This document shows, one piece after another, positions 27,089 to 36,151 of a stretch of DNA of 64,000 nt. How positions within the stretch are numbered: position 1 is the first letter of the stretch; each line of letters begins with the position of its first letter. The translations under genes were made by a program, and so were the position numbers. Origin of the DNA: Bacteroidales bacterium (GTDB lineage Bacteria > Bacteroidota > Bacteroidia > Bacteroidales > P3); the NCBI GenBank assembly GCA_017480245.1, contig JAFVBA010000003.1, positions 62,001 to 126,000 on the forward strand, read 5' to 3'. The notes under the pieces are model-generated. The model made no database searches. It saw only the letters and a program-made list of their open reading frames with translations, and had not been told where the DNA came from.

Positions 27089-27096
27089 TATTTTTG
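27089..27096 (+). promoter_or_regulatory. -7 box TATTTTTG before a decayed gene
   Basis: TATTTTTG lies 25 nt upstream of the ATG at 27122, the same spacing as in the intact paralogue at 22033 and at 63351. The promoter seems preserved although the gene is broken. Confidence 0.45.
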
Positions 27097-27121
27097 CAGA
27101 TGTAAATAAAATATTACGCCA

Positions 27122-27490
27122 ATGAAAAAATTTATATTCTCTGTTTTTATAGCCGTATTATGGTTTTGTCATAATGGTTCTGCACAACAATATTGTTTTG
27201 ACACACTTGCCGAGATGAAAACGGAGAAAAACTCACTTTGATTTCCTCAAGGATGGGAAATAACATATATTATGCTCCTATAAGGATACAATACGGAGAT
27301 AAACACATTATTTCCTACAACAAAAAGATTGGTTAAATAATGAAACGGCTATATTACCCAACGGATAAGAGTACTGATAACGGTAAAATCGCAATTCTTG
27401 AACATTTTGCCGAATTTATGATTTACGATTACAAACAAAATAAATTCTTTAAATCGTTTTCGGCCGTTATTATTACAATTCTGCTTCTTT
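27122..27490 (+). pseudogene. Remnant of a secreted protein, paralogue of 22033 and 63351
   Basis: The first 39 codons (27122-27241) give a signal peptide and mature start, FIFSVFIAVLWFCHNGSAQQ then YCFDTLAEM, parallel to SAVAQQYNFDTLEY of the 22033 product; a TGA follows. The next frame reads IYYAPIRIQYGDKHIISYNK, matching FFYTPIFVNYNKDWFVSYNK near the C-terminus of that paralogue. A third frame gives DNGKIAILEHFAEFMIYDY, matching KVQFLLDLADFLINEY. So the middle (over 550 residues) is deleted and two frameshifts remain. It lies in the 899-bp stretch between adenine deaminase and the polyprenyl synthase, which otherwise holds element B6. Confidence 0.8.
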
Positions 27491-27568
27491 AATTGCTATA
27501 AGATAATTACAACTCACAGAAAAATAACAAAAGAATCGAAAGTTATTGATTTAAAATCATAACTAAAT

Positions 27569-27700
27569 AAATTCTTTTCACAAATCAATTAAAAAAAACC
27601 TATGTTTTTTGAGCGGAAAACCTATGTTTTTGAATTAAAAAACCATGGTTTTTTGCGTAAAAAACATAGGTTTTTCAAAATCAATATCAAGAAAGAATTT
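27569..27700. repeat. Dispersed element B, variant copy B6 (CCTATG words)
   Basis: Outer arms are AAATTCTTTTC (27569-27579) and GAAAGAATTT (27691-27700). Four internal words share the A-run/core/T-run design but with new cores: CCTATG (27591-27610), CCTATG (27617-27631), CCATGG, itself palindromic (27637-27654), and CATAGG, the reverse complement of the first (27659-27675). The layout parallels B2-B5 with different letters. Confidence 0.7.
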
Positions 27701-27826
27701 AAATTTATGCAGATTTAAATTCTTAACACGCAAAATTAACCTTATCTTTTGCTTAAACAAATTGATGTTTTCTTTATTAAAAAGCACAGGAAATAATCTG
27801 CAATTCGTGTTTTTACATCAAAATGT

Positions 27827-27856
27827 TTTGGAATCCGAAAAAAATGCGTAAATTTG
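27827..27856 (+). promoter_or_regulatory. Promoter: TTTG (27827-27830) and TAAATTTG (27849-27856)
   Basis: A -33 TTTG and a -7 TAAATTTG are 18 nt apart, 20 nt before the polyprenyl synthase ATG at 27877. Confidence 0.65.
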
Positions 27857-27876
27857 CAACTTAATAAATTTGACTA

Positions 27877-28854
27877 ATGGATAATAAACTGAAAGATATC
27901 ACTTTGTGCTTAGCAGATGAGATGGCGGAATTTGAAAATCTCTTCTCAAAATGTTTTTTTACCGACGACAAACTGCTAAACAGCATACTTGCTTACACTT
28001 GTTCGCTAAAAGGCAAGAGAATACGCCCGTTGCTTATTTTCTTAATCGCAAAAACTTTCGGCAAAGTAACAGACCAAACATTCAGAAGCGCAGTTATCAT
28101 AGAATTGTTACACACGGCTTCACTACTTCACGATGACGTTATAGACAATTCTCTTTTAAGGCGTAACAATCAAACAGTTAATGCCCTTTTCGGTGATAAA
28201 GCAGCCATTTTGTGCGGAGATTATCTTTACGGACAAGCACTTGCAACTATCAAAACGCAGGAAGATTTTAATCTTATGGACGTTTTTGCCCGTATTGCCT
28301 TACAATTACCTCAGGGAGAGATGAAAGAAACCGATGTAACGGCAAATAAAGACCTTGATATCACTTCTTATTTAAGCGTTATCCACTACAAAACCGCTTC
28401 TTTGATAAGTGCGGCGGCTGAATGCGGAGCAAGAACGTGCGGAAATCAAAATTTAAATTACTCAAACATAGCAACACTGGGACAAAATATAGGAATGGCT
28501 TTCCAGGTACGTGATGACATTTTGGATTATGACGAAAACAATTCAATGGGAAAGGGTTTGGGTAATGACATACGCGAAAAGAAAATAACGCTTCCTTTTA
28601 TCAACTATTTACAAACGCTAAACACTAACCAGAAAAAGGAAACTGTTGAATTCTTTTTCAGTGATAACAAAGCGCAAAGCGATATTGAAAACTTTATACG
28701 TCTTGTCAATCAAAGCGGAGCGGTAGAAAAAACCTACAAAATGCAAAAAAAGTATTCCGACAAGGCACTTAAAGAAGTTGATTTGATGCCTTTGAATGAT
28801 TATTCGGTCAATTTAAGGGCGTTGGTACAGTATTTGACAATAAGAAATCAGTAA
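27877..28854 (+). CDS. Polyprenyl (octaprenyl-type) diphosphate synthase
   Basis: A 325-residue trans-isoprenyl diphosphate synthase that extends a short allylic diphosphate with isopentenyl diphosphate, probably making the side chain of menaquinone. The first Asp-rich motif is LLHDDVIDNSLLRR (about residues 83-96) and the second is VRDDILDYDE (about 210-219), with CSLKGKRIRPLL upstream and GDYLYGQAL between. Bulky residues before the first motif would define product length but I do not infer it. The thioredoxin gene follows after 8 bp, so the two may be co-transcribed. Confidence 0.93.
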   Translation: MDNKLKDITLCLADEMAEFENLFSKCFFTDDKLLNSILAYTCSLKGKRIRPLLIFLIAKTFGKVTDQTFRSAVIIELLHTASLLHDDVIDNSLLRRNNQTVNALFGDKAAILCGDYLYGQALATIKTQEDFNLMDVFARIALQLPQGEMKETDVTANKDLDITSYLSVIHYKTASLISAAAECGARTCGNQNLNYSNIATLGQNIGMAFQVRDDILDYDENNSMGKGLGNDIREKKITLPFINYLQTLNTNQKKETVEFFFSDNKAQSDIENFIRLVNQSGAVEKTYKMQKKYSDKALKEVDLMPLNDYSVNLRALVQYLTIRNQ

Positions 28855-28889
28855 TTAACATAATGAATAACAATAAAAATTATACTAAA

Positions 28890-29384
28890 ATGAAAAAGGT
28901 ATTTTTGTTCATAGCAATGGCATTCTTAGGCTTTGCATTAAATGCACAGGATGCTAAAATCGCAAAAATAAACGTTAAAGACGTTAATGGCAAAACAATA
29001 AATACGGGCGATTTTTCCAATGACGGCAAACCGTTTGTAGTATGTTTTTGGGCGACTTGGTGCCATCCTTGTTTGGAAGAGCTGAACACAATGGCGGAAT
29101 ATTATGAGGATTGGCAGAAAGAGACAGGCGTTAAAATATATGCCGTATCTATTGACGACACTCGTACAAAAGGCAAAGTAAAAACCCTTGTCAATGGTTC
29201 GGAATGGGAATATGAAGTGGTTATTGACGAAAATTCCGATTTCAAACGCGCAATGGGTGTAAATAATCCTCCTCATACTTTCATCGTAGGGGCAGACGGA
29301 ACTATCCTTTGGCAACATGCAGGTTACGCAGAGGGAGATGAACAAACCACAATCGCAAAATACAAAGAGTTTTTGAATAAATAG
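28890..29384 (+). CDS. TlpA-like periplasmic thioredoxin
   Basis: A 164-residue thioredoxin-fold protein from the ATG at 28890, which gives a proper signal peptide (VFLFIAMAFLGFALNAQ); an ATG at 28863 would add nine polar residues. The active site is FWATWCHPCLEEL (Cys-His-Pro-Cys), and the cis-Pro loop is NNPPHTFIV. It would act as a thiol reductase or oxidase in the periplasm. It heads a group with a DUF6029 barrel, Omp28 and a sorting-domain protein, a combination of exported proteins that may depend on thiol exchange. Confidence 0.92.
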   Translation: MKKVFLFIAMAFLGFALNAQDAKIAKINVKDVNGKTINTGDFSNDGKPFVVCFWATWCHPCLEELNTMAEYYEDWQKETGVKIYAVSIDDTRTKGKVKTLVNGSEWEYEVVIDENSDFKRAMGVNNPPHTFIVGADGTILWQHAGYAEGDEQTTIAKYKEFLNK

Positions 29385-29477
29385 AATTTATTTATGCAGC
29401 ACGTAGCATTTAGAATGTAGCATTTGTTTCTGCATTCTTTATGTTTTGTGTTTAAGTTCGTATAATAATTAATGTAT

Positions 29478-31169
29478 ATGAAGAAAAAGATTATCATATT
29501 GGCGGCACTGTCTTTCGGATTCTCATTTGCCAACGCTCAGGGCATACTTGGCGGTAAGGTTACGGGAAATTTCCAGACTGACGTGCAGATGTCAAAAGAG
29601 GATGCTACTATCGGAGCTCAGAAAGTTGATGAAAAATTGCTTAACAACTCCTTTGCAAACATTCTTTACACCAACGGAGACTTCTCTGCGGGCGTAAGGT
29701 TTGAATCTTATCTGAATCCTATTTTGGGATTTGACAAACAATACAAAGGAGCGGGCTTCGCATCGCGCTGGGTTTCCTATAAAAAAGATTTTTTGGAGAT
29801 AACGGCAGGTAATTTCTACGAACAATTCGGTAACGGTTTGGTTTTGCGTTCCTACGAAGAGAGAAACCTCGGCTTAGATAACGCAATGGACGGCTTACGT
29901 GTGGTTGCACATCCTTACAAAGGAATAGTATTGAAAGGAGTTATCGGAAAACAGAGATATTATTGGGATGACATCTGGCAAAATGAGAACGGACTTATCC
30001 GAGGTATTGACGGAGAGTTTGCATTGAACGAGATAATCCCAGGATTTGAGACTTCACCTGCACGATTGACCATCGGAGGAAGTTTTGTTTCCTCTTACGA
30101 AAAAGCAGGTACGCAATACGTGGCAATGAACGGTGATTCTTATAAATTAAATCTGCCTGAGAATATCGGGGCAGGCGCAATGCGTTTCAATTTCGGTTAC
30201 AACGCTTTTGCTTTATCAGGAGAGTTTGCTTTCAAAGGACAAGACCCTAACGCAGTTAATAATTATATTTACCGCAAGGGCAATGCCCAATTACTGACTG
30301 CCGAATATACGGTAAAGGGGTTGGGAATACGTTTGGAAGGAAAGCGAATTGACAATATGTCTTTCAAATCCAAACGTACCGAAACGGGAAATATGCTTAA
30401 CGTTAATTATCTTCCTGCCATTACGCGCAATCATTCTTATCCCCTTATGGCGATGTATTCTTACGCAACGCAGATTAACGGAGAGATTGGCTTTTCTGCG
30501 GACGTTATGTACAAGATTCCTAAAAATACTTTCTTAGGAGGAAAATACGGAACCAATGTTAAGGTTAATTTCTCAAGAGTTTATTCTTTGGATATGGAAG
30601 CAATAGACGGTTATGCATTGAATCAATCCGGTACAAAGGGATATAATGCCGGTTTGTTCGCAATCGGGGACGAGAAATACTTTTCCGAAATCAACCTTGA
30701 AGTAAATAAAAAATTCAGTCCTAATTATAAGATGAATTTTATGTATTCTTACCAAGAGTTTAACCCTATTGCTTACGGTCATGCGGGCAATCCTATGATT
30801 TATGCCCACGTTGCAGTTATTGACGGTACGTACAAATTGGCTACACACCAGTCTATACGCGGAGAAATTCAGGCTTTATTCACCCAGCAAGACTATGACG
30901 AATTTGCAAAAGGCAATTGGTTGCAGTACGGTGCGGAATACAATTTCAGAGGTCATTGGTTCTTGGCTGCATTTGACCAATGGAACTACGGAACCGACCA
31001 AGGCGACAAAGTGCATTATTACAATTTCTCGGCAGGTTGTACATTCGGCACGACAAGAGTAAGTCTTTCTTACGGCAAACAACGTCAGGGTATAATGTGT
31101 ATAGGCGGTGTTTGCAGGGAAGTTCCTGCCAGCAACGGAATGTTTATGACTATCACGTCAAGTTTCTAA
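29478..31169 (+). CDS. DUF6029-family outer-membrane protein
   Basis: A 563-residue protein with signal peptide IIILAALSFGFSFANAQ and many amphipathic strands. The N-terminal part (GILGGKVTGNFQTDVQ and FYEQFGNGLVLRSYEERNLG, about residues 20-130) is the conserved start of the Bacteroidetes DUF6029 family, and the C-terminal part resembles a porin-like barrel. A start at ATG 29478 is preferred to 29472. The family is often found beside Omp28 and TlpA-type genes, as here. The function is unknown. Confidence 0.8.
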   Translation: MKKKIIILAALSFGFSFANAQGILGGKVTGNFQTDVQMSKEDATIGAQKVDEKLLNNSFANILYTNGDFSAGVRFESYLNPILGFDKQYKGAGFASRWVSYKKDFLEITAGNFYEQFGNGLVLRSYEERNLGLDNAMDGLRVVAHPYKGIVLKGVIGKQRYYWDDIWQNENGLIRGIDGEFALNEIIPGFETSPARLTIGGSFVSSYEKAGTQYVAMNGDSYKLNLPENIGAGAMRFNFGYNAFALSGEFAFKGQDPNAVNNYIYRKGNAQLLTAEYTVKGLGIRLEGKRIDNMSFKSKRTETGNMLNVNYLPAITRNHSYPLMAMYSYATQINGEIGFSADVMYKIPKNTFLGGKYGTNVKVNFSRVYSLDMEAIDGYALNQSGTKGYNAGLFAIGDEKYFSEINLEVNKKFSPNYKMNFMYSYQEFNPIAYGHAGNPMIYAHVAVIDGTYKLATHQSIRGEIQALFTQQDYDEFAKGNWLQYGAEYNFRGHWFLAAFDQWNYGTDQGDKVHYYNFSAGCTFGTTRVSLSYGKQRQGIMCIGGVCREVPASNGMFMTITSSF

Positions 31170-31196
31170 TTCAAAACAAGGAAGTTATAACTTATA

Positions 31197-31275
31197 AAAA
31201 TAAAGTGCCAAAAGAAAAAATTGTTTTCAGAAAAGAATTTACTCTTTTCAAAAAAGAATTCAGCGAAACGGCATG
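31197..31275. repeat. Dispersed element A, copy A2 (diverged)
   Basis: AAAATAAAGTGCC at left and CGGCAT at right surround GTTTTCAGAAAAG and CTTTTCAAAAAAG words. The centre GAATTTACTC follows the orientation of A6 imperfectly. It lies between DUF6029 and Omp28. Confidence 0.6.
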
Positions 31276-31319
31276 TTAATTTGAAGTAATGTAAAAAGAA
31301 TAAAAAGCAAAGAAAAAAG

Positions 31320-32165
31320 ATGAAAATTATAAGATATTTAGCGTTGGCAGTTTTACCGTTAATGTTTTTCTCCTGCGACAACTTTGAAGAGAATGAATAT
31401 ATAGTTTATCCGCAAGGGGAAACTAATGAAACCACTCCTATAACTAAAAACCAAACTTCCCAAGCCGTTCTTTTAGAAGACTATACCGGTTGGAAATGTG
31501 TTAATTGCCCTGCCGCAGCAGCACTACTTACCGAATTGCAATCAAAATACGGAGAATCACTTGTCACAATGAGTGTTCATGCAAGTTCATTCGCATCTCC
31601 TTCAAAAGCTAATAATAACCTGGATTTTAGAACTGAGTACGGCGAGAAGTGGAACAATGAATTTGGATTGAGTGGTTATCCTGTCGGGGTGATAAACCGT
31701 TTGAATAATGGGGCAAGTGCATCTAAAGCGGTGCAGAAAGATGATTGGGATAACAAAATAGAATCTATTTTGTCATCAACAGAGCATCTTATGAATTTGA
31801 ATTTGGGAGCTGAAAAGCAAAGTGAAGATTTCCTTGTCAGTGTTCAATGTGCTGTTTTAAAGAATATTGACTTTAGAACATTAATTTCTGTTGTCGTTTT
31901 AGAAGACGGTATAGTTGGAGTGCAACTAAACAGCGATGCTTCCAATCCTCAAATCAATGATTACGTATTTAATCATGTTCTTCGCACAAACGGAATAATT
32001 GATTATTCACTATTTGCTTCTGCAACGGCAAATCAAACGATTCAAAAGAATTATAAAATAAATATTGACCCGTCTTGGAATACTGACAACTGCAAAATAC
32101 TTGTCTTTGTTACCAATGCAGACAACGGAGAAGTGATTCAATCTAACGAAATAAAAATAAAATAA
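31320..32165 (+). CDS. Omp28-family outer-membrane lipoprotein
   Basis: A 281-residue lipoprotein with signal LALAVLPLMFFSC (Cys about 19). The mature region begins with a thioredoxin-like fold: AVLLEDYTGWKCVNCPAAAA holds a C-x2-C pair as in Omp28 of Porphyromonas gingivalis, then LVTMSVHASSF and GLSGYPVGVINR. The C-terminal half is an immunoglobulin-like beta domain. Omp28 proteins are surface antigens, reported as possible adhesins and thiol proteins. Its neighbours, a TlpA-like thioredoxin, DUF6029 and a T9SS cargo, support an exported redox module. Confidence 0.9.
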   Translation: MKIIRYLALAVLPLMFFSCDNFEENEYIVYPQGETNETTPITKNQTSQAVLLEDYTGWKCVNCPAAAALLTELQSKYGESLVTMSVHASSFASPSKANNNLDFRTEYGEKWNNEFGLSGYPVGVINRLNNGASASKAVQKDDWDNKIESILSSTEHLMNLNLGAEKQSEDFLVSVQCAVLKNIDFRTLISVVVLEDGIVGVQLNSDASNPQINDYVFNHVLRTNGIIDYSLFASATANQTIQKNYKINIDPSWNTDNCKILVFVTNADNGEVIQSNEIKIK

Positions 32166-32209
32166 TTCAATTTTTCGCCGTTTTATTTTACTATTTCAAT
32201 GAAATTATA

Positions 32210-32217
32210 TATTTTTG
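32210..32217 (+). promoter_or_regulatory. -7 box TATTTTTG
   Basis: TATTTTTG lies 50 nt upstream of the sorting-domain gene at 32268, in the gap after omp28. Confidence 0.45.
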
Positions 32218-32267
32218 CAAATTGAAAAGGTAAATAGTGAATTATTAAAAATAAAAAGGTAAAAGAG

Positions 32268-32990
32268 ATGAAAAACATATGTTTATTTTTAGCAACTATG
32301 CTAAGTGCGTTAATAATCAATGCACAGAGTATTACTTTATTGTATAATGAACAGCCTATTACGGGAGATGAACTTCCTATTTTCTTAGATAAAGAGGCTG
32401 CTCTCAATATTAGTTTTATTCATATTCAAAATAATTTGGACGAGGATTTGACTTTCAGAGTTGAAATGAATACTGAAAACATTCCTGCGGAGAATGAAAT
32501 CCAAATGTGCTTTGATGGTGTTTGTCTTGCAACAACTAAGTCTGACCCTGTTACAATTGGTGCAGAGGAATTGTACGAATTATTTGACTTAGTCTATACT
32601 TACGAAACTGCACAGACAGCTTATGTTACTGTTAGCTTCATTGAAAACAATACAAACGAAGTTCTGAAATCTGTTAAGGTTGTTTATCAATTGGAAAGCT
32701 CAACTCCGATGATTCAAAACGACAAAAACGTAAAACTATCTTTGATTGCACAACCAAATCCTGCAACAAACACGACAACAGTTTCCTATTCCGTTCCTGC
32801 AAAGTACAGAAACGCTAAAATAGTTGTAAGAAATACGTTGGGAAGTGTAGTAAAAGAGAACTCAATTAAGACAGGCGTTGCAGGCAAATCCGCAATCAAT
32901 GTTGCAGAACTTGCAAACGGAGTTTATTTTTACTCAATCGTTGCAGACGGTGCTACACTTGTAACAAAGAAATTGATTGTTAAACATTAA
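32268..32990 (+). CDS. Secreted protein with T9SS type A sorting domain
   Basis: A 240-residue cargo protein. The signal peptide is ICLFLATMLSALIINAQ. The central part (about 30-150) is a single beta-rich domain without recognised catalytic motif. The C-terminal roughly 75 residues form a sorting domain: LIAQPNPATNTTTVSYSVP, a GLV-like NTLGSVVKENS strand, NVAELANGVYFYSIV and a final VTKKLIVKH. This domain is recognised by the T9SS and usually removed during surface attachment. It ends in a strong terminator. It may be co-expressed with omp28. Confidence 0.88.
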   Translation: MKNICLFLATMLSALIINAQSITLLYNEQPITGDELPIFLDKEAALNISFIHIQNNLDEDLTFRVEMNTENIPAENEIQMCFDGVCLATTKSDPVTIGAEELYELFDLVYTYETAQTAYVTVSFIENNTNEVLKSVKVVYQLESSTPMIQNDKNVKLSLIAQPNPATNTTTVSYSVPAKYRNAKIVVRNTLGSVVKENSIKTGVAGKSAINVAELANGVYFYSIVADGATLVTKKLIVKH

Positions 32991-33042
32991 TAATTCAAAT
33001 TGCAGAGCATCTGTTGCGATGTAATTTTGACAAACTGAAAAG

Positions 33043-33078
33043 AAAATACCGACTAATGCAAATTAATCGGTATTTTTC
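33043..33078 (+). terminator. Rho-independent terminator
   Basis: Fifteen-bp arms, AAAATACCGACTAAT (33043-33057) and ATTAATCGGTATTTT (33062-33076), with one G-T pair, a 4-nt loop and a T-run. Confidence 0.8.
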
Positions 33079-33253
33079 TTTTTGTTGTTTTACCAACTCC
33101 GCAATTAATTTCCGTTACTTCGGATTTTATTCAACAGAATAATTACATTATTTTCATACGCTATTCTCTTATAATTGCATATTCATTTCGTCTGAATTTT
33201 TTGACTCTCTGCATTAAGCTTTCTTTCAGTTTTCTTATCTCTATATCTTGTTT

Positions 33254-33285
33254 AAATGAATTAACTTTCTGTTAATTCATTTTTT
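33254..33285. terminator. Terminator-like hairpin between convergent units
   Basis: Perfect 12-bp arms AAATGAATTAAC and GTTAATTCATTT with a TTTCT loop, followed on the plus strand by TTTT. It lies just past the pyrF stop and could serve either direction. The rest of the 310-bp gap (32991-33300) shows only the first terminator. Confidence 0.55.
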
Positions 33286-33300
33286 ACCCCTTTGACGTAA

Positions 33301-34128
33301 TCAGAAATTAAGATATTCGGACATTTCCTGCTGCATTTCTTTTGCTTTCTGCCCAGCTACAATATCAAAGTTCTCACTGCCGTCGGCAAAGATTATTCCG
33401 CGTGAGGAATTAACCAACAATCCACAATCTTTATTCAAACCGTATTTGCAAACTTCCCTAAGACTGCCGCCCTGAGCGCCTACACCGGGAACTAATAAGA
33501 AATGATTAGGAACTATCTTTCGGATTTCGGAAAATTTCTCGGCTTTGGTGGCTCCGCAAACGAACATAAGATTGTCTTCGCTGCCCCATTGCTGCGCTTT
33601 TCTCAACACATGTTCAAATAACTTGCTGCCTTCATTGTCTTCAATCATTTGAAAATCGTCGCTACCCTTATTACTGGTCAATGCCAGCAAGATAACCCAC
33701 TTGTTTGCGTATTCCAAAAACGGAGAAACGCTGTCCTGCCCCATATAAGGGGCTACGGTCAAAGCATCGAAGTCAAAGCCACCCTCTTTAGTGAAGAACG
33801 CTTTGGCATATTGCTTACTAGTGTTACCGATATCACCTCTTTTAGCGTCGGCAATGACAAAGCACTCCTCTTTCTTGCTATGCAGATAATCCATAGTCCT
33901 TTCCAAAGACATTAAACCCTTGATGCCGTAACTTTCATAGAAGGCAAGGTTAGGTTTGTAGGCTACAGTATATGGAAGAGTAGCATCTATGATACGTTTG
34001 TTGAACTCAAAAACCGCATCTTCGCTGTCTATGACGCATTGAGGCAACTTTTCAATGTCGGAATCCAAACCAACACAAAGAAAACTCCTCTTTTTGAAAA
34101 TCAAATCCACTAATTCTTTTCTTGTCAT
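33301..34128 (-). CDS. pyrF: Orotidine 5'-phosphate decarboxylase
   Basis: A 275-residue OMP decarboxylase giving UMP, the last step of de novo pyrimidine synthesis. It is the longer, type 2 form. Key motifs are [14 protein letters not shown] at the N-terminus, [16 protein letters not shown], the catalytic Lys-Asp-Lys cluster in [38 protein letters not shown] and [11 protein letters not shown]. It lies 23 bp after lipB on the same strand and may be co-transcribed from the lipB promoter. Confidence 0.97.
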   Translation of the reverse strand: MTRKELVDLIFKKRSFLCVGLDSDIEKLPQCVIDSEDAVFEFNKRIIDATLPYTVAYKPNLAFYESYGIKGLMSLERTMDYLHSKKEECFVIADAKRGDIGNTSKQYAKAFFTKEGGFDFDALTVAPYMGQDSVSPFLEYANKWVILLALTSNKGSDDFQMIEDNEGSKLFEHVLRKAQQWGSEDNLMFVCGATKAEKFSEIRKIVPNHFLLVPGVGAQGGSLREVCKYGLNKDCGLLVNSSRGIIFADGSENFDIVAGQKAKEMQQEMSEYLNF

Positions 34129-34151
34129 CGCTGTACGTATTTTATTTAATT

Positions 34152-34826
34152 CTATGCAACCAAATTTTTAAAGCGTTCGTAGAGTTGTTTCTCCACGTGC
34201 TGCAAATCAACTTGTTGTCCGTCCAATTCTTTTTGCATACTTGTAACGCCTTTATCCTTAAATCCACACGGATTAATGTAGGAGAAATAATTTAAATCGG
34301 TATTGACATTCAACGCAAAGCCATGCATCGTTATTCCCCTTGAGGCTTTGACTCCGATAGCACATATTTTACGCTCGTTTCTCCCATTGACGTCCAACCA
34401 AACTCCTGTCGCTCCGTGCAATCTTGAACATTTGATACCGTAATTATCCATCACATCTATTACCATTTGCTCCAACGTATCAATATAATCCTTTATTCCC
34501 AAACACAAAGCCTCAATATCAAGAATAGGATAACCTGTAATTTGCCCCGGACCGTGATAGGTAATATCGCCGCCCCTGTTCGTGTGAAATATCTTTGCGT
34601 TGATTTTTTGTAAAAAGGCTTCGCTGACTAACATATTGCTGTCCTTACCGTGCATTCCCAGTGTATATACATTATTATGTTCGCATACTATGAAGTCCTG
34701 TTCTATGTTTTTATCGCCATTGAGCTTTTGCTTCACTTTAAAATTAAAAAGCTGCGTTTGTTTGTCCAACGCCTCTTTGTAATCTTGCTTTTGCCAGTCA
34801 ATATATTTAATAGTTCGTCCTTCCAT
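34152..34826 (-). CDS. lipB: Octanoyl-[acyl-carrier-protein] transferase
   Basis: A 224-residue LipB that moves octanoate from ACP to lipoyl domains in lipoate synthesis. The start at 34826 is chosen: a longer frame from 34904 runs through the divergent promoter. Motifs are [59 protein letters not shown] with the conserved Lys, and [14 protein letters not shown] with the acyl-carrying Cys. Divergent from a flippase gene across a 21-bp perfect inverted repeat holding both promoters. Confidence 0.96.
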   Translation of the reverse strand: MEGRTIKYIDWQKQDYKEALDKQTQLFNFKVKQKLNGDKNIEQDFIVCEHNNVYTLGMHGKDSNMLVSEAFLQKINAKIFHTNRGGDITYHGPGQITGYPILDIEALCLGIKDYIDTLEQMVIDVMDNYGIKCSRLHGATGVWLDVNGRNERKICAIGVKASRGITMHGFALNVNTDLNYFSYINPCGFKDKGVTSMQKELDGQQVDLQHVEKQLYERFKNLVA

Positions 34827-34834
34827 ATCAAATG

Positions 34835-34890
34835 AAATTTTTGCAAAGATACGAATAATATTCGGTATTTTCGTATCTTTGCAAAAATTT
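34835..34890. promoter_or_regulatory. Back-to-back promoters in a perfect 21-bp inverted repeat
   Basis: Arms at 34835-34855 and 34870-34890 are perfectly complementary, each containing a -7 box TATCTTTG (plus strand 34874-34881; minus strand 34844-34851) and the following GCAAAAATT. The centre is 14 nt. Each transcript would begin within the arm next to its own gene. Confidence 0.75.
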
Positions 34891-34918
34891 TTTACCTTAC
34901 ACAACGTTTTAAACGGCT

Positions 34919-36151
34919 ATGCTGAAAAAAATATTGAACACATTATTCATGAAATTCTTTACTGCCGCAGCGGGATTTGCTATTATCATCTTGGTAAGTC
35001 ATCTCTTGGGGACGGTAGGTAAAGGTCAGCAGGCGGTAATTGCGTTCAATATAAATATTCTTCTTTTGGCGATGACTCTTTTAGGCAACTCCACCCTTAT
35101 TTATCTTGCTCCCAGAAAGGATTTTCCGCAACTATTTATCCCTTCTTTTATTTGGAGTGTGATTTGCGCTGTTGTCATTGCATTAATTGCCAAAGCGGGT
35201 TGGTTAGGTTCTTTCTTTGGAACACAAGATACTGCCAAGTATTTCTTACAAACTGTCTGCATCTCCGTTTTAGCCTCCGTTACAGAAATAAATTATTATT
35301 TTCTGATGGGAAAACAACTCGTCATCAAAGCAAATAACCTCAAACTCATCTATCCTCTTACCAACGTCGTTCTTATTGTAGGCATGTGGCTAACAAATCA
35401 CTTTAACAACATAGGACAATACGTATTTTCTTTGTGGATAGCCTACATTTTGAGCCTTATTTACGGCGTCTATATACTCAAAGATGAATACAAAAAGATT
35501 TATCTTCTCAACAAAAAAGAATTTTTCTCCTCTGCCAAACTGCTTTTCAGGCTCGGAGCGATAAGACAAATCGGCGGGATTGCACAAACAATGGTTTATA
35601 GGTTTTCGTTGATGCTTATGGTGTATTTTTTCGGCAAACAAGGAGAGGTATTTAACGGAATCTATTCCAATTCAACTGCCATTGCCGAGGCAATACTTCT
35701 TTTCGGCACCTCGTTAGCTTTGGTTCAGTATTCTTCGCTTTCTAACACTCGGAGTAATACTCATGCCAAGAATTTGACAATAAAGATGACCGCCGTCAAT
35801 GTTCTTGTTACCGCTGTGGGACTTCTTATCGTCTGTTTGTTACCTAAAGCATTTTGGGTGTTTTTATTCGGTCAGGGATTTGAAGATGTCGGCTATTATA
35901 TAAGAATACTCGCTTTTGGAATATTATTACTCAGCTCCACAAGCAATATAACCCAATACTTTGCCTCAAGAGGTAACTTTACAATCACCGCATCGGCTTC
36001 GGTTTGCTCGCTTATCGTTACTTTGATTGTCGGATACGCTCTTATACCTATATATAATGTTATAGGTGCGGCAATAACTGCGGTGGCGGCGTATGTAACC
36101 GGATTTTTAATCGAATTTATATACTTTTTAAAATGGATAAAAAGAAAATAA
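34919..36151 (+). CDS. Polysaccharide flippase (Wzx/MATE-like membrane protein)
   Basis: A 410-residue integral membrane protein with about twelve segments, starting with FFTAAAGFAIIILVSHLLGTVG. The early GTVGKGQQAVIAFN and the overall length fit the polysaccharide transporter branch of the MOP superfamily, which flips lipid-linked oligosaccharides. No glycan cluster surrounds it, so the substrate is unknown. Its end overlaps the next gene by 19 bp, implying co-expression with an outer-membrane barrel. MurJ-like lipid II flipping is less likely because it is shorter and lacks the extra segments. Confidence 0.8.
   Translation: MLKKILNTLFMKFFTAAAGFAIIILVSHLLGTVGKGQQAVIAFNINILLLAMTLLGNSTLIYLAPRKDFPQLFIPSFIWSVICAVVIALIAKAGWLGSFFGTQDTAKYFLQTVCISVLASVTEINYYFLMGKQLVIKANNLKLIYPLTNVVLIVGMWLTNHFNNIGQYVFSLWIAYILSLIYGVYILKDEYKKIYLLNKKEFFSSAKLLFRLGAIRQIGGIAQTMVYRFSLMLMVYFFGKQGEVFNGIYSNSTAIAEAILLFGTSLALVQYSSLSNTRSNTHAKNLTIKMTAVNVLVTAVGLLIVCLLPKAFWVFLFGQGFEDVGYYIRILAFGILLLSSTSNITQYFASRGNFTITASASVCSLIVTLIVGYALIPIYNVIGAAITAVAAYVTGFLIEFIYFLKWIKRK

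Noticed and set aside
27591..27675. Possible CRISPR-like array of CCTATG words
   Set aside because: Repeats occur in both orientations with very short spacers and no cas genes; it fits the hairpin element layout.
27645..27851. A 68-codon plus-strand frame before the polyprenyl synthase
   Set aside because: It begins inside element B6 and runs into the promoter of the next gene; no family resemblance.
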